A DNA stretch of 17,103 nt from JBGPLH01 sp041486365 [NCBI: Thermodesulfobacteriota bacterium] (lineage in GTDB: Bacteria; JAUYMQ01). A model generated the notes under the pieces. It searched no databases. It was not told the DNA's origin and worked only from the letters and a program-made list of their open reading frames with translations. How positions within the stretch are numbered: the first letter of the stretch is position 1; the number at the start of each line of letters is the position of its first letter. Positions 1-6,916 of the stretch are shown one piece after another. The position numbers and the translations under genes are program-made. The stretch is from assembly GCA_041486365.1 (NCBI GenBank), contig JBGPLH010000031.1, forward strand, positions 1 to 17,103. The letters are read 5' to 3'.

Positions 1-1
1 C

Positions 2-790
2 GCGCGGATCAAGGGGGTCGATCCGCTGCGGGCCGACCAGCTCGTCACGGGCGCGACGATCGTCATGGCGCTGCTCCGGAGCAGCGGGGCTTCCGAGCTG
101 GTCCTCTGCGACCGGGGGCTGCGGGAGGGCGTGGTGCGCGATTTCATCGCGCGCAACCGGAAGCGCCTGCAGCGGGAGATGGAGGAGCCCAACGTCCGCC
201 GCCGGAGCGTGCTCGAGTGCGCGCGGCGCTACGACGCGGACCCGGAGCACGGGGAGCACGTGGCGAAGCTGTCGTTGCAGCTATTCGACGGGACCCAGAA
301 GCTTCACACGCTGGAGGCCCCCGACCGCGAGCTGCTGGAATATGCCGCTCTGCTGCACGATGCGGGCTACCACGTCCACTACCGGCGCCACCACCGCCAC
401 GGCATGTACCTGATCCGCCACGCCGATCTCGCGGGATTCACGCCCCGGGAAGTCGAGATTCTCGCATGCCTGGCCCGCTACCACCGGGGTGGGCTCCCGA
501 AGAGATCGCATGACGCCTTCGGCGAGCTCTCGGCGCCCGATCGCAATCGCGTGGAGCTACTCGCGGGGCTGCTGCGCGTGGCCGACGGCCTGGACCGGAG
601 CCACAACGCCGTCGTGCGCGGCGTGGCCTGCCGGCTCGACGCGAACTCGGTAACGCTGACCCTCGATACGGGCGAGGACCCGGAGCTGGAGCTGTGGTCG
701 GCGCGTCGGAAATCGGATCTCTTTGAAAAGGCGTTCGGGCGCACCCTGCGCTTCCGTCTGGCCCGCGGCACGTCCGCCCAGGAGGAGTGA
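2..790 (+). CDS. ppx: Ppx/GppA-family exopolyphosphatase, C-terminal part (5' partial)
   Basis: The reading frame is open from base 2, so the start lies before the window and about 262 C-terminal residues are visible. The first residues (VDPLRADQLVTGATIV) match the end of the Ppx/GppA actin-like ATPase fold. The rest is the HD-like helical domain that follows it in this family: a His-Asp pair in LLHDAGYHV (bases 356-361), then HHRHGMYLI, RYHRGGLPK and LLRVADGLDRS, all typical family blocks. The expected reaction is hydrolysis of terminal phosphate from polyphosphate, or of pppGpp to ppGpp, in the cytoplasm. The stop is 3 bp before the next gene, and that gene's Shine-Dalgarno lies inside this gene's last codons, so the two are probably cotranscribed. 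Ppx genes often sit near ppk1, CHAD and sixA genes; the nearby SixA fits, but ppk1 would lie outside the window. The N-terminal catalytic half cannot be checked. Confidence 0.9.
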   Translation, partial: ARIKGVDPLRADQLVTGATIVMALLRSSGASELVLCDRGLREGVVRDFIARNRKRLQREMEEPNVRRRSVLECARRYDADPEHGEHVAKLSLQLFDGTQKLHTLEAPDRELLEYAALLHDAGYHVHYRRHHRHGMYLIRHADLAGFTPREVEILACLARYHRGGLPKRSHDAFGELSAPDRNRVELLAGLLRVADGLDRSHNAVVRGVACRLDANSVTLTLDTGEDPELELWSARRKSDLFEKAFGRTLRFRLARGTSAQEE

Positions 791-793
791 TTC

Positions 794-1522
794 ATGTACC
801 CGTTCATGGAGCAGCATCCCTACCCCGGCCGGCTGATCATCGTCGAGGGGATCGACGGGTCGGGCAAGAGCACTCAGGCGATGCTGGTGCGCAAGTGGCT
901 CGAAGCGGAGGGCTACCCCGTGCGCTTCACGGAGTGGAACAGCTCATCGCTGGTGAAGGAGACCACGAAGCTCGCCAAGAAGAAGAAGTTCCTCACGCCG
1001 ACGACCTTCAGCCTTCTTCACGCCACGGATTTCGCGGATCGCCTGTACCACCAGATCCTGCCGCCGCTCAAGGGCGGCGCGATCGTGGTGGCAGACCGCT
1101 ACGCGTTCACCGCATTCGCCCGCGACGTGGTGCGCGGCGTGGATCCGGACTGGGTGCGCAAGCTCTACGCCTTCACGGTCCGGCCCGATCTCGTCTTCTA
1201 CTTCAAGGTGCCCATCGAGATCAGCATCGAGCGGATCCTGAACGGGCGGAGCAAGCTCAAGTACTATGAAGCGGGAATGGATCTCGGGCTCGCGACGGAC
1301 GAGGTGGAGAGCTTCCGGATCTTCCAGTCCCGGATCCTGAGGGAGTACGACAGGATGATCGAGGAGTTCGACTTCACGGTGTTCGACGCTTCCAGCGAGA
1401 TCGACGAGCAGCAGACCGCCATGCGCGAGCGGGTCTCGAAGATGCTCGTGAACTACCGCGCGCCAAAGAGGGGCACATGGCCGGTTCCGCCCGGACCCTT
1501 GGGAAGCCGCTCCCGTACCTGA
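794..1522 (+). CDS. Thymidylate-kinase-like P-loop kinase (first of a tandem pair)
   Basis: The 242-residue protein has the thymidylate kinase fold. Walker A is EGIDGSGKST (residues 18-27, intact Lys25), a DRY motif follows strand 3 (residues 101-103), and the family's helical core follows. A strong GGAGG (781-785) lies 8 nt before the ATG. It is longer than usual dTMP kinases (about 200-215 residues), and its last ~20 residues overlap the next gene by 46 bp. TFSLL.ATDFADRL, VVRG.DP.W and the FDFTV.DA block are shared with the downstream paralogue. I see no other tmk-like gene here, but two adjacent diverged copies behind ppx argue against a plain housekeeping dTMP kinase. The fold is also related to polyphosphate kinase 2, so nucleotide phosphorylation linked to polyphosphate is a reasonable inference, not a demonstrated role. 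Confidence 0.85.
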   Translation: MYPFMEQHPYPGRLIIVEGIDGSGKSTQAMLVRKWLEAEGYPVRFTEWNSSSLVKETTKLAKKKKFLTPTTFSLLHATDFADRLYHQILPPLKGGAIVVADRYAFTAFARDVVRGVDPDWVRKLYAFTVRPDLVFYFKVPIEISIERILNGRSKLKYYEAGMDLGLATDEVESFRIFQSRILREYDRMIEEFDFTVFDASSEIDEQQTAMRERVSKMLVNYRAPKRGTWPVPPGPLGSRSRT

Positions 1523-2187
1523 AGCTCGGGCGGCTGAAGGGCAAGCTGATCGCGATCGAAGGGACCGACGGCGTCGGCCGCTCGACGCAGATCGCGCTGC
1601 TCCAGCAGTGGCTCGAGGTGCAGGGGTTCCCCGTGATGGTCACGGGGTGGACCCGTTCGAACCTTATGTCCCGGAGCATCGACGCCGCGAAGTCCGGCCA
1701 CGCGCTGAACCGGCTGACCTTCAGCCTGCTCTACGCGACCGACTTCGCCGACCGGCTCGAGAACAATATCGTCCCGGCGCTGCGTGCGGGCTTCGTCGTG
1801 CTGGCCGACCGCTACGTCTACACGGCCATGGCGCGCGACGCCGTGCGCGGCGCGGACCCGACGTGGATCCGAAACGTGCTGGGCTTCGCGCTGGTCCCCG
1901 ACCTGGTCTGTTACCTCGACATCGATCTGGAGCACCTGAACCCGCGCGTGCTCGCCGCCGGCGGCATGAACTACTGGGAATCCGGAATGGATCTCCGCCT
2001 CGGCGAGGACCTCTTCGACAGCTTCAGCCGCTACCAGACGGCGATGCTCCACGAGTTCGAGACAATGTCGAAAGAGTTCGGCTTCACCGTGATCGACGCC
2101 CGCCGCGACATCGACGCGGTGCAGGCGGACCTGCGGGAGGCCATCGGGCCCATCGTGACAAAGAAGAAGACGGTGCGAACCGCCTAG
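1477..2187 (+). CDS. Thymidylate-kinase-like protein with altered Walker A (second of pair)
   Basis: The 236-residue protein is a paralogue of the gene just upstream, which it overlaps by 46 bp. The ATG follows GAGGGG (1468-1473) by 3 nt. The P-loop reads EGTDGVGRST (residues 28-37). Arg35 replaces the invariant Walker A Lys (codon CGC at 1579-1581), while the surrounding glycines and Ser/Thr are kept. The DRY motif (111-113), the TFSLLYATDFADRL block and the C-terminal FGFTVIDARRDID block are conserved. A Lys-to-Arg change usually lowers ATP turnover, so this may be a regulatory or structural partner of the first kinase, possibly as a heterodimer; that is inference. It has a basic C-terminal tail (TKKKTV). 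The gene ends in a CTAG tetranucleotide shared with the stop of the convergent sixA gene. Confidence 0.83.
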   Translation: MAGSARTLGKPLPYLKLGRLKGKLIAIEGTDGVGRSTQIALLQQWLEVQGFPVMVTGWTRSNLMSRSIDAAKSGHALNRLTFSLLYATDFADRLENNIVPALRAGFVVLADRYVYTAMARDAVRGADPTWIRNVLGFALVPDLVCYLDIDLEHLNPRVLAAGGMNYWESGMDLRLGEDLFDSFSRYQTAMLHEFETMSKEFGFTVIDARRDIDAVQADLREAIGPIVTKKKTVRTA

Positions 2188-2687
2188 ACGTCTTCACCCG
2201 CGATCATGACGAGCTGCTTCGGCGTGAGCAGCCACCGCAGCTCCCCCGTCGCCGCGGGCGGCAGATGCGCCGTCACGATCCGGGCCACGCCCGCCTTCTT
2301 GAACGAGATCCCTCCGTAGGGCGACCCCCAGACGAGCACGCTCGCGAGCTCCCCCAGGTCGGGCTGGTGACCGACGAGCATGACGCGGGAGCGGCCCAGG
2401 GTCGAGATCTCCTTGAAGAGCGCCGCGTGGGTGCCGGCGGGCGCCAGCGCGTCGCAGATCCGGAGGCCCGCCTCGGGCTTCAGGATGTCGGCCGCGATCT
2501 TCGCCGTTTCCTCCGCGCGCACCAGCGGGCTCGTGAGGATCAGCTCCGGGCTCACTCCAAGGCGCCGCAGGCCCCGCGCCACGCGGCGCACCTCGGCCTT
2601 CCCCGGCCCCGTGAGCGCCCGCGTCTCGTCGGCGCTGCGGCCCCGCTCCTGCGCCTCCCCGTGACGGAAGATCGTGAGATCGTACAT
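2184..2687 (-). CDS. sixA: SixA-type phosphohistidine phosphatase
   Basis: The 167-residue protein has the short histidine-phosphatase fold typical of SixA. It has the N-terminal RHGE motif (catalytic His9, Arg8), LTSPLVRAEETA (Arg57), and the second conserved His in VGHQPDL (His107). The length matches SixA (about 160 residues) and there is no extra domain. The family removes phosphate from phosphohistidine. SixA-like genes are often found close to Ppx and CHAD genes, which fits the neighbour on the other strand. The start is supported by AGGAGG (complement of 2694-2699) 6 nt before the ATG. It converges on the second kinase gene and the two stop codons share one CTAG palindrome, leaving no room for a terminator between them. 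Confidence 0.88.
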   Translation of the reverse strand: MYDLTIFRHGEAQERGRSADETRALTGPGKAEVRRVARGLRRLGVSPELILTSPLVRAEETAKIAADILKPEAGLRICDALAPAGTHAALFKEISTLGRSRVMLVGHQPDLGELASVLVWGSPYGGISFKKAGVARIVTAHLPPAATGELRWLLTPKQLVMIAGEDV

Positions 2688-2857
2688 GCTTGGCCTCCTG
2701 CCCGCGCGGCCGGGCCGCGCACCGCTTTGGAATCAATTTATCAGATCGACCGCCGACGGGGGCACTTGAAAAAATCACGCCCATTTTGCATTCTTCGAGC
2801 GCGCGCCGTCCCCGGGCCCCCTCCAGGTGCCTCTTCCAGGCGCGCGGGAAGCAACGC
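2688..2857. promoter_or_regulatory. Divergent intergenic region between sixA and the dehydratase operon
   Basis: This 170-bp gap has AT-rich patches that stand out from the GC-rich surroundings (about 2729-2745 and 2766-2794). On the plus strand TTGAAA (2766-2771) is followed after 17 nt by a poor -10 (CATTCT). On the minus strand TGATAAAT around 2735-2742 could be a -10 for sixA. It is likely to hold both promoters, but neither hexamer pair is convincing. Confidence 0.3.
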
Positions 2858-3325
2858 ATGTCCCGGCCTTCGCTCTTGACTCCGGAAATCCGCGCATGGA
2901 TCGGACGGACCTACCGGCCCCGCAGGGGCGTGGTCGCGCTCCGGGACATCGCGAAGTACTGCGCCGCGCTCGACGACTCCAACCCGCGGTTCCTCGATCC
3001 CGAGCAGGCCGTGGCCCCGCCCCTCTTCCACGGGATCGCGACGTCGAACCTGGAGCCGCTCTCCCGGCTGCGCGAGGACGGCCTTCCGTCGGAGAACCTC
3101 GTGCCGCCGCTGCCGCTCTCGCGCCTCATGGCGGGAGGGCTCGAAGCGGAGTTCTTCGGGCCGATCCGCCCGGGCGACACGCTCACCGCGGTGACGAAGG
3201 TCGCCGACATCCGGGAGCGCACGGGCCAGTCGGGGCCGCTCATCTTCACCGTGCTCGAAACCACGATCACCAACCAGCGCGAGGAGGTCGTCGTGGTCGA
3301 GCGGCAGACGCTGATCGCGCGGTGA
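2858..3325 (+). CDS. MaoC-like / FAS1-type dehydratase, N-terminal-type hot-dog half
   Basis: The 155-residue protein resembles the N-terminal, non-catalytic hot-dog domain of MaoC/FAS1-like dehydratases. It has an early IGRTY stretch, then DIAKYCAALDDSNPRF, VAPPLFHGIA and, near the middle, LEAEFFGPIRPGDTLTA, all typical of that half. It lacks the catalytic HG-containing hydratase signature found in the partner encoded two genes downstream, so the two are expected to form a heterodimer that hydrates an enoyl-CoA. The frame is open further upstream, but the ATG at 2858 is the first start that agrees with the family N-terminus; its Shine-Dalgarno is only a weak GGGAA. The next gene begins 23 bp after the stop, so this is the first gene of a four-gene operon. 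Confidence 0.8.
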   Translation: MSRPSLLTPEIRAWIGRTYRPRRGVVALRDIAKYCAALDDSNPRFLDPEQAVAPPLFHGIATSNLEPLSRLREDGLPSENLVPPLPLSRLMAGGLEAEFFGPIRPGDTLTAVTKVADIRERTGQSGPLIFTVLETTITNQREEVVVVERQTLIAR

Positions 3326-3348
3326 CGGGCGCCAACGGAAGAGGACCC

Positions 3349-4191
3349 ATGTCCCGCTTCAGCCGCATCCACCACGTCGGGGTCGTCGTCCGGAGCCTGG
3401 AGGGGGCCTATCCCTTCTGGCGCGACGTCCTCGGCCTTGGGGTCTCAAAAACCGCCGTGGTGCCCGACCAGGGCGTCTCGGCCGCGCTGCTGCCCTGCGG
3501 GGAGAGCGAGATCGAGCTGCTCGAGCCGGTGAACGCGAACGGCGGCGTGGCGAAGTTCCTCGAGAAACGGGGCGAGGGGCTGCACCACATCTGCTTCCAG
3601 ACGGAGGACGTGGCGGGCGCGCTCGAGGACGCCGAGGCGCGCGGCATTCCGCTGATCGACCGGGCGCCGCGCAAGGGCCTGGCGGGGATGATCGGCTTCC
3701 TGCACCCCAAAGCGAGCTGCGGCACGCTGGTGGAGTACGCGACGCCCTTCCCCGAGGACGCGCCGCCCGAGTCGCTTCCGCCCCAGGGGCCCTTCCGGAG
3801 GCTACGCATGGCGGGCGTCGCGGTGCAGGACGGCGCGGCGGGCGAGATGGTGTTTCGCGCGAACTTCGATCTCGCCTGCGCGCGCACGGTCGAGGACCCC
3901 GCCCGCGGGGCACGTGTCTCGTTCCTGCCCGTCGGTCACGCCGCCATCGCGCTCATGGCGCCCGCCGGCCCGAACCCGGCGGGGCTCATCGCCTCCCGGC
4001 TCTCGAGCGGCGGCGAAGGGCTCTTCCTGATCGGGATCGAAGTGGACGACTTCACGCGCGCCGCGCAGCGACTCGAGCAGGCGGGTTTCCCGGTGCGCCG
4101 CACGAAATCGCCCGAAGGGCTCGATGTCGGCCTCGTCGGCCCCGCCGGGACCAACAACGTGCCCATCGAGTTCTACGCCGTTCCCTTCTAG
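3349..4191 (+). CDS. Two-domain VOC protein, methylmalonyl-CoA epimerase-like
   Basis: The 280-residue protein has two vicinal-oxygen-chelate domains. The first (about 5-135) resembles methylmalonyl-CoA epimerase: HHVGVVVRSLEGAYPFWRDV at the start, SEIELLEP, GEGLHHICFQ and a closing GTLVEYA. His9, Glu56, His80 and Glu129 are the likely metal ligands. The second (about 151-280) is diverged: it begins RRLRMAGVAV and ends VPIEFYAV, without obvious ligands, so it is probably structural. Typical epimerases are about 130-150 residues, so this is a duplicated form. GGAAGAGG (3337-3344) precedes the ATG by 4 nt. It lies between the two hot-dog halves, which suggests a CoA-ester isomerisation or epimerisation in the same pathway. 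The substrate is unknown. Confidence 0.8.
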   Translation: MSRFSRIHHVGVVVRSLEGAYPFWRDVLGLGVSKTAVVPDQGVSAALLPCGESEIELLEPVNANGGVAKFLEKRGEGLHHICFQTEDVAGALEDAEARGIPLIDRAPRKGLAGMIGFLHPKASCGTLVEYATPFPEDAPPESLPPQGPFRRLRMAGVAVQDGAAGEMVFRANFDLACARTVEDPARGARVSFLPVGHAAIALMAPAGPNPAGLIASRLSSGGEGLFLIGIEVDDFTRAAQRLEQAGFPVRRTKSPEGLDVGLVGPAGTNNVPIEFYAVPF

Positions 4192-4218
4192 GCCCTCATG
4201 GTCCGGAGGCTTCCGATC

Positions 4219-4656
4219 ATGCCCGCGTCCCGCGGCCCGCGCTTCGAGGAGATCGAGGTCGGCGACGAGATCCCGTCGATCACCGTGACGCCCACGATCG
4301 TCCAGCTCTTCCTCTTCAGCGCGGTCACCTGGAACGCGCACCGGATCCACTACGACACGCCCTACGCCGCGACGGAAGGCTACCCCGCACCCGTGATCCA
4401 CGGCCCCTTCCAGGGGGGACTGCTCTCGCGCGTGGTCATGACCTGGGCCCGCGGCACGGGCGCGATCAAGCGGCTGTCCTACTCGCACCGGGGCATGGCG
4501 CTCCTCGGCGACACCCTCACCTGCCGTGGCAAGGTCGCGAAGAGATACGAGGAGGACGGCGTTCCGTTCGTGGACCTCGCGCTCTCGGTCGAGACGCAGA
4601 AGGGCGAGGTCACCACGCTGGGCCGTGCGACTCTGGCGTTCCCCAAGGCGCCCTGA
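4219..4656 (+). CDS. MaoC-like acyl dehydratase, catalytic hot-dog half
   Basis: The 145-residue protein has the hydratase-type hot-dog signature (residues 38-65): WNAHRIHYDTPYA, then EGYPAPVIHGPFQ. The His-rich segment and HGP are the expected active-site region of HTD2 / mesaconyl-CoA hydratase-like enzymes, which add water to enoyl-thioesters. An in-frame ATG at 4198 exists, but GGAGG at 4205-4209 lies 9 nt before the ATG at 4219, which makes the latter the better start. It is a single domain and needs the N-terminal-type half encoded upstream. It starts 27 bp after the VOC gene and ends 38 bp before the SRPBCC gene, so it is in the same operon. Confidence 0.82.
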   Translation: MPASRGPRFEEIEVGDEIPSITVTPTIVQLFLFSAVTWNAHRIHYDTPYAATEGYPAPVIHGPFQGGLLSRVVMTWARGTGAIKRLSYSHRGMALLGDTLTCRGKVAKRYEEDGVPFVDLALSVETQKGEVTTLGRATLAFPKAP

Positions 4657-4694
4657 CGCGAGCGGACCACGCGCTGCCCATGGGAGGATCGGCC

Positions 4695-5105
4695 ATGCCG
4701 AAAACGATCGTCCAGCGCGTGAAGCTCATGGCCGGCCCTCGGGATCTCTTCGAGACCTACCTCGACTCGGCGAGGCACTCGGCGGCGACGGGAGCGAAGG
4801 CGCGGATCTCGAGGAAGGCGGGCGCGCGCTTCAGCGCCTGGAACGGCCACCTCCGGGGGAGGAACCTTCACATCGTGCCGGGGCGGCTCGTCGTGCAGAC
4901 CTGGCGAGCGTCGGATTTCCGGGAGGATTCGATCCTGATGTTGCGATTCGACGAGGCGCCCGGCGGCGGGCGGATCACGATGGTCCACGCGAACGTGCCG
5001 GACGAACGCGCCGCCTCGATCGCGAAAGGATGGCACGACCATTACTGGAAGCCCTGGCGGGCCTACCTCCGGTCCCGCGCGAAGAAGAAGCGGTCAGCTC
5101 TCTAG
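4695..5105 (+). CDS. SRPBCC / AHSA1-type START-domain protein
   Basis: The 136-residue protein fits the AHSA1-like SRPBCC family: an initial strand (IVQRVKLMAGPRDLFETYLD), a central WNGHLRGRNL, LVVQTWRASDF followed by a strand with LMLRFDE, and a C-terminal helix GWHDHYWKPWRAYL. These single-domain proteins form a hydrophobic cavity; the ligand cannot be deduced. GGGAGG (4682-4687) precedes the ATG at 4695 by 7 nt, so the in-frame ATG at 4680, which lies before this Shine-Dalgarno, is unlikely. It is the last gene of the four-gene operon and overlaps the end of the convergent membrane-protein gene by 12 bp. Confidence 0.8.
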   Translation: MPKTIVQRVKLMAGPRDLFETYLDSARHSAATGAKARISRKAGARFSAWNGHLRGRNLHIVPGRLVVQTWRASDFREDSILMLRFDEAPGGGRITMVHANVPDERAASIAKGWHDHYWKPWRAYLRSRAKKKRSAL

Positions 5106-5633
5106 GCTGCGATCGGGCCCGGTCTGCGTCCCCTCGGGCGCAGGATCGGATTCCGCGCCCCGCCACTCCCGCCACAGCGCTCTCCCCGCCCAGCCCATTG
5201 CCCCGATCACGACGAGACTCCCGACGAGATGTGTCCCCCGCGCGAGCGTCTCGCACTGATCGAGGAGCGCCCACCGCGAGAGCAGCCAGTTCCAGTCGTG
5301 GATCTCGCCGCCCACGGTCGGGAGCGCCATGGCGCGCGCGTCACCCATGTAGCGCGCGGTGTACATGAGGTTCTCGCCGAACCAGAGGGCGCAGATCGCG
5401 GCATCGAACCGCCGTCCGCGCAGGAGGAAGTGGACGCACGCCGCCGTCGGGAAGACGAACTGCCCGAGCGTGCCCCCGAGGATCCCGATGGTCTCGCCCA
5501 GCAGCCCGAAATAGACGTGCCCCGCCTCGTGGAACAGAAGGTTCACGCCGTCCAGGAAGTGATAGTCGTAGGCGAGGACGAGCCAGAGCCCGTAGGGGAC
5601 GAGCAACAAGAGGAAGAGCCCTCGAAGCACCAT
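5094..5633 (-). CDS. Polytopic membrane protein with HEAGH motif (putative zinc metalloprotease-like)
   Basis: The 179-residue protein has an N-terminal hydrophobic segment (LRGLFLLLLVPYGLWLVLAY), then a HEAGH sequence (residues 35-39) inside a hydrophobic context (NLLFHEAGHVYFGLLGE). A Gly-rich helix (ILGGTLGQFVFP), a further segment around TAACVHFLL, a conserved-looking GEIHDWNW and a last membrane segment (HLVGSLVVIGAMGWAG) follow. HExxH next to a transmembrane helix recalls site-2-protease-like M50 enzymes. No clear third-ligand motif is visible, so protease function is only a possibility. I chose the ATG at 5633 because AGG lies 6 nt upstream and the membrane segment begins right after it; a GTG at 5687 would add 18 residues. 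The tail is hydrophilic. It is divergent from the nuclease gene. Confidence 0.6.
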   Translation of the reverse strand: MVLRGLFLLLLVPYGLWLVLAYDYHFLDGVNLLFHEAGHVYFGLLGETIGILGGTLGQFVFPTAACVHFLLRGRRFDAAICALWFGENLMYTARYMGDARAMALPTVGGEIHDWNWLLSRWALLDQCETLARGTHLVGSLVVIGAMGWAGRALWREWRGAESDPAPEGTQTGPDRSLES

Positions 5634-5722
5634 GGGGAACCTATCGGCGCTTCGGGGCGCGATTCTGAGAGGCGTTCCCCGAGACACCGGGAACCGCCGG
5701 AAAAGCTGTCACACCGGACTGC

Positions 5723-5728
5723 TAGCTT
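5723..5728 (+). promoter_or_regulatory. -10-like hexamer 7 nt before the nuclease ATG (possible leaderless start)
   Basis: TGCTAGCTT contains an extended -10-like TAGCTT whose end is 7 nt before the ATG at 5736. No Shine-Dalgarno lies in front of that ATG. The spacing places a transcription start at or next to the A of ATG. The same arrangement occurs before the AlkA-like gene. Confidence 0.3.
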
Positions 5729-5735
5729 CCGGGCC

Positions 5736-6713
5736 ATGAATCCGATCGCGCTCTCCCCGAACCTCCGCGTTCTTCGAAACGAATTCTCCTGGTCCCTCTC
5801 GCGCGACCGCGCGCTGCGCGAGTGCGCGCGGAAGTACTACTTCACCCACTACGGCATGTGGGGCGGGTGGGACCGCCGCGCCGACCCGCGCACGCGCGAG
5901 ATCTACCTCCTCAAGAATTTGAAGACGCGCCAGATGTGGGCGGGCACGGTCGTCCACGATGCGGTCCGGAGGAGCATCCGCGTGCTTCGCAACGGCCAGG
6001 ACGTCCTGCCGGCCGAGGAGATCGTCCGCATCACGCTCGCCCGCATGCGGGCCGACTGGGTGGCCTCGCGCCAGGGCCGCAACCGCGAGGATCCCAAGCG
6101 CTACCCGGGGCTCCTCGAGCACGAATACGGGCTCCCGGTCGACGGGTCCCGGTGGCGCGAGGTGGCGGATCGGGTGGCCGCCTGCCTCCGGAACTTCTAC
6201 GCTTCCCCCTTTTTCGATCGCCTGAAGGCGCTCCGGCCCGGCCAGTGGCTCGAGGCGGAGGATCTGCGTGCGTTCGATCTGGCCCTCGGCGACCATACCG
6301 TCCGCGTCTGGGTCCAGCTCGACGCCGCGTTCCGCGACGAGGACGGCGGCATCGTGATCGTCGACTGGAAGACCGGCCGCTTCCGGGAGAGCGCCGACGA
6401 CCATCGGGCGCAGCTCACCTGCTACGCCCTCTATGCGACGCGGGCCTTTGGCGTGCCCGTCGAGAAGGTGCGGCTCGTCGAGTTCAATCTACTCGCTAAC
6501 GAAGTCATCCAGCACCGCATGACCGCGATGGACATCGAGGCCGCGCGGGCCTTCATCCAGGGGAGCGTGCTCGACATGCGCGCGCTCCTGGCCGATCCGG
6601 ACGAGAACCTGGCGCTGGAGGAAGACTTCGCCCGCACGACCGATCCGGCGCCCTGCTGCCGGTGTCCCTTCCTCCGAGTCTGCTGGACTTCGGGGTCAGG
6701 CATGACTTATTGA
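5736..6713 (+). CDS. Stand-alone RecB/Cas4-type PD-(D/E)XK nuclease with Fe-S cysteines
   Basis: The 325-residue protein has the PD-(D/E)XK superfamily order. It has GTVVHDAV (His74), an acidic residue in QLDAAF (Asp196), the core IVDWKTG (Asp210, Lys212) and the downstream Gln in AQLTCYAL (Gln226). Cys30 in the N-terminal ALRECARKYYF, with Cys307, Cys310 and Cys316 in the C-terminal CCRCPFLRVC, gives the C...CX2CX5C set that binds a 4Fe-4S cluster in AddB and Cas4 nucleases. It is probably a DNA exonuclease or repair nuclease. There is no helicase domain, and no cas genes are nearby. The frame is open upstream, but the family start fits the ATG at 5736. The last six residues (GSGMTY) and the stop come from the left arm of the adjacent inverted-repeat element, so the native C-terminus has probably been replaced just after the cysteine cluster. 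Confidence 0.83.
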   Translation: MNPIALSPNLRVLRNEFSWSLSRDRALRECARKYYFTHYGMWGGWDRRADPRTREIYLLKNLKTRQMWAGTVVHDAVRRSIRVLRNGQDVLPAEEIVRITLARMRADWVASRQGRNREDPKRYPGLLEHEYGLPVDGSRWREVADRVAACLRNFYASPFFDRLKALRPGQWLEAEDLRAFDLALGDHTVRVWVQLDAAFRDEDGGIVIVDWKTGRFRESADDHRAQLTCYALYATRAFGVPVEKVRLVEFNLLANEVIQHRMTAMDIEAARAFIQGSVLDMRALLADPDENLALEEDFARTTDPAPCCRCPFLRVCWTSGSGMTY

Positions 6714-6717
6714 CTTG
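6692..6717 (+). repeat. Left inverted-repeat arm
   Basis: GGGGTCAGGCATGACTTATT followed by GACTTG; it encodes the last six residues and the TGA stop of the nuclease gene and pairs with 6917-6942. Confidence 0.75.
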
Positions 6718-6916
6718 TTGCTTCTGACTCTTCGCCTTTCCGCCACCACGGGGCTTCCGTCAAGGAGGAGCCGCAGCCCGATACGAGGACCCAAAGACCC
6801 CCCGACTCTTTCCCGGTGAGGACTTCTTGCCCAGTCTTCGTAACCGCGCCGGGCTCACTAGAATGGTCCGCTCTTGCTTCGCCTGAGGACCGCTCGCCTG
6901 CGCGAACGCCTCCGCA

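Noticed and set aside
4198-4218. ATG at 4198 as start of the catalytic hot-dog gene
   Set aside because: The Shine-Dalgarno GGAGG at 4205-4209 lies downstream of it and fits the ATG at 4219.
6714-6916. Possible coding remnant of a transposase inside the inverted-repeat element
   Set aside because: Open stretches on the minus strand exist but are short, lack a start and ribosome binding site, and show no recognisable transposase motif.
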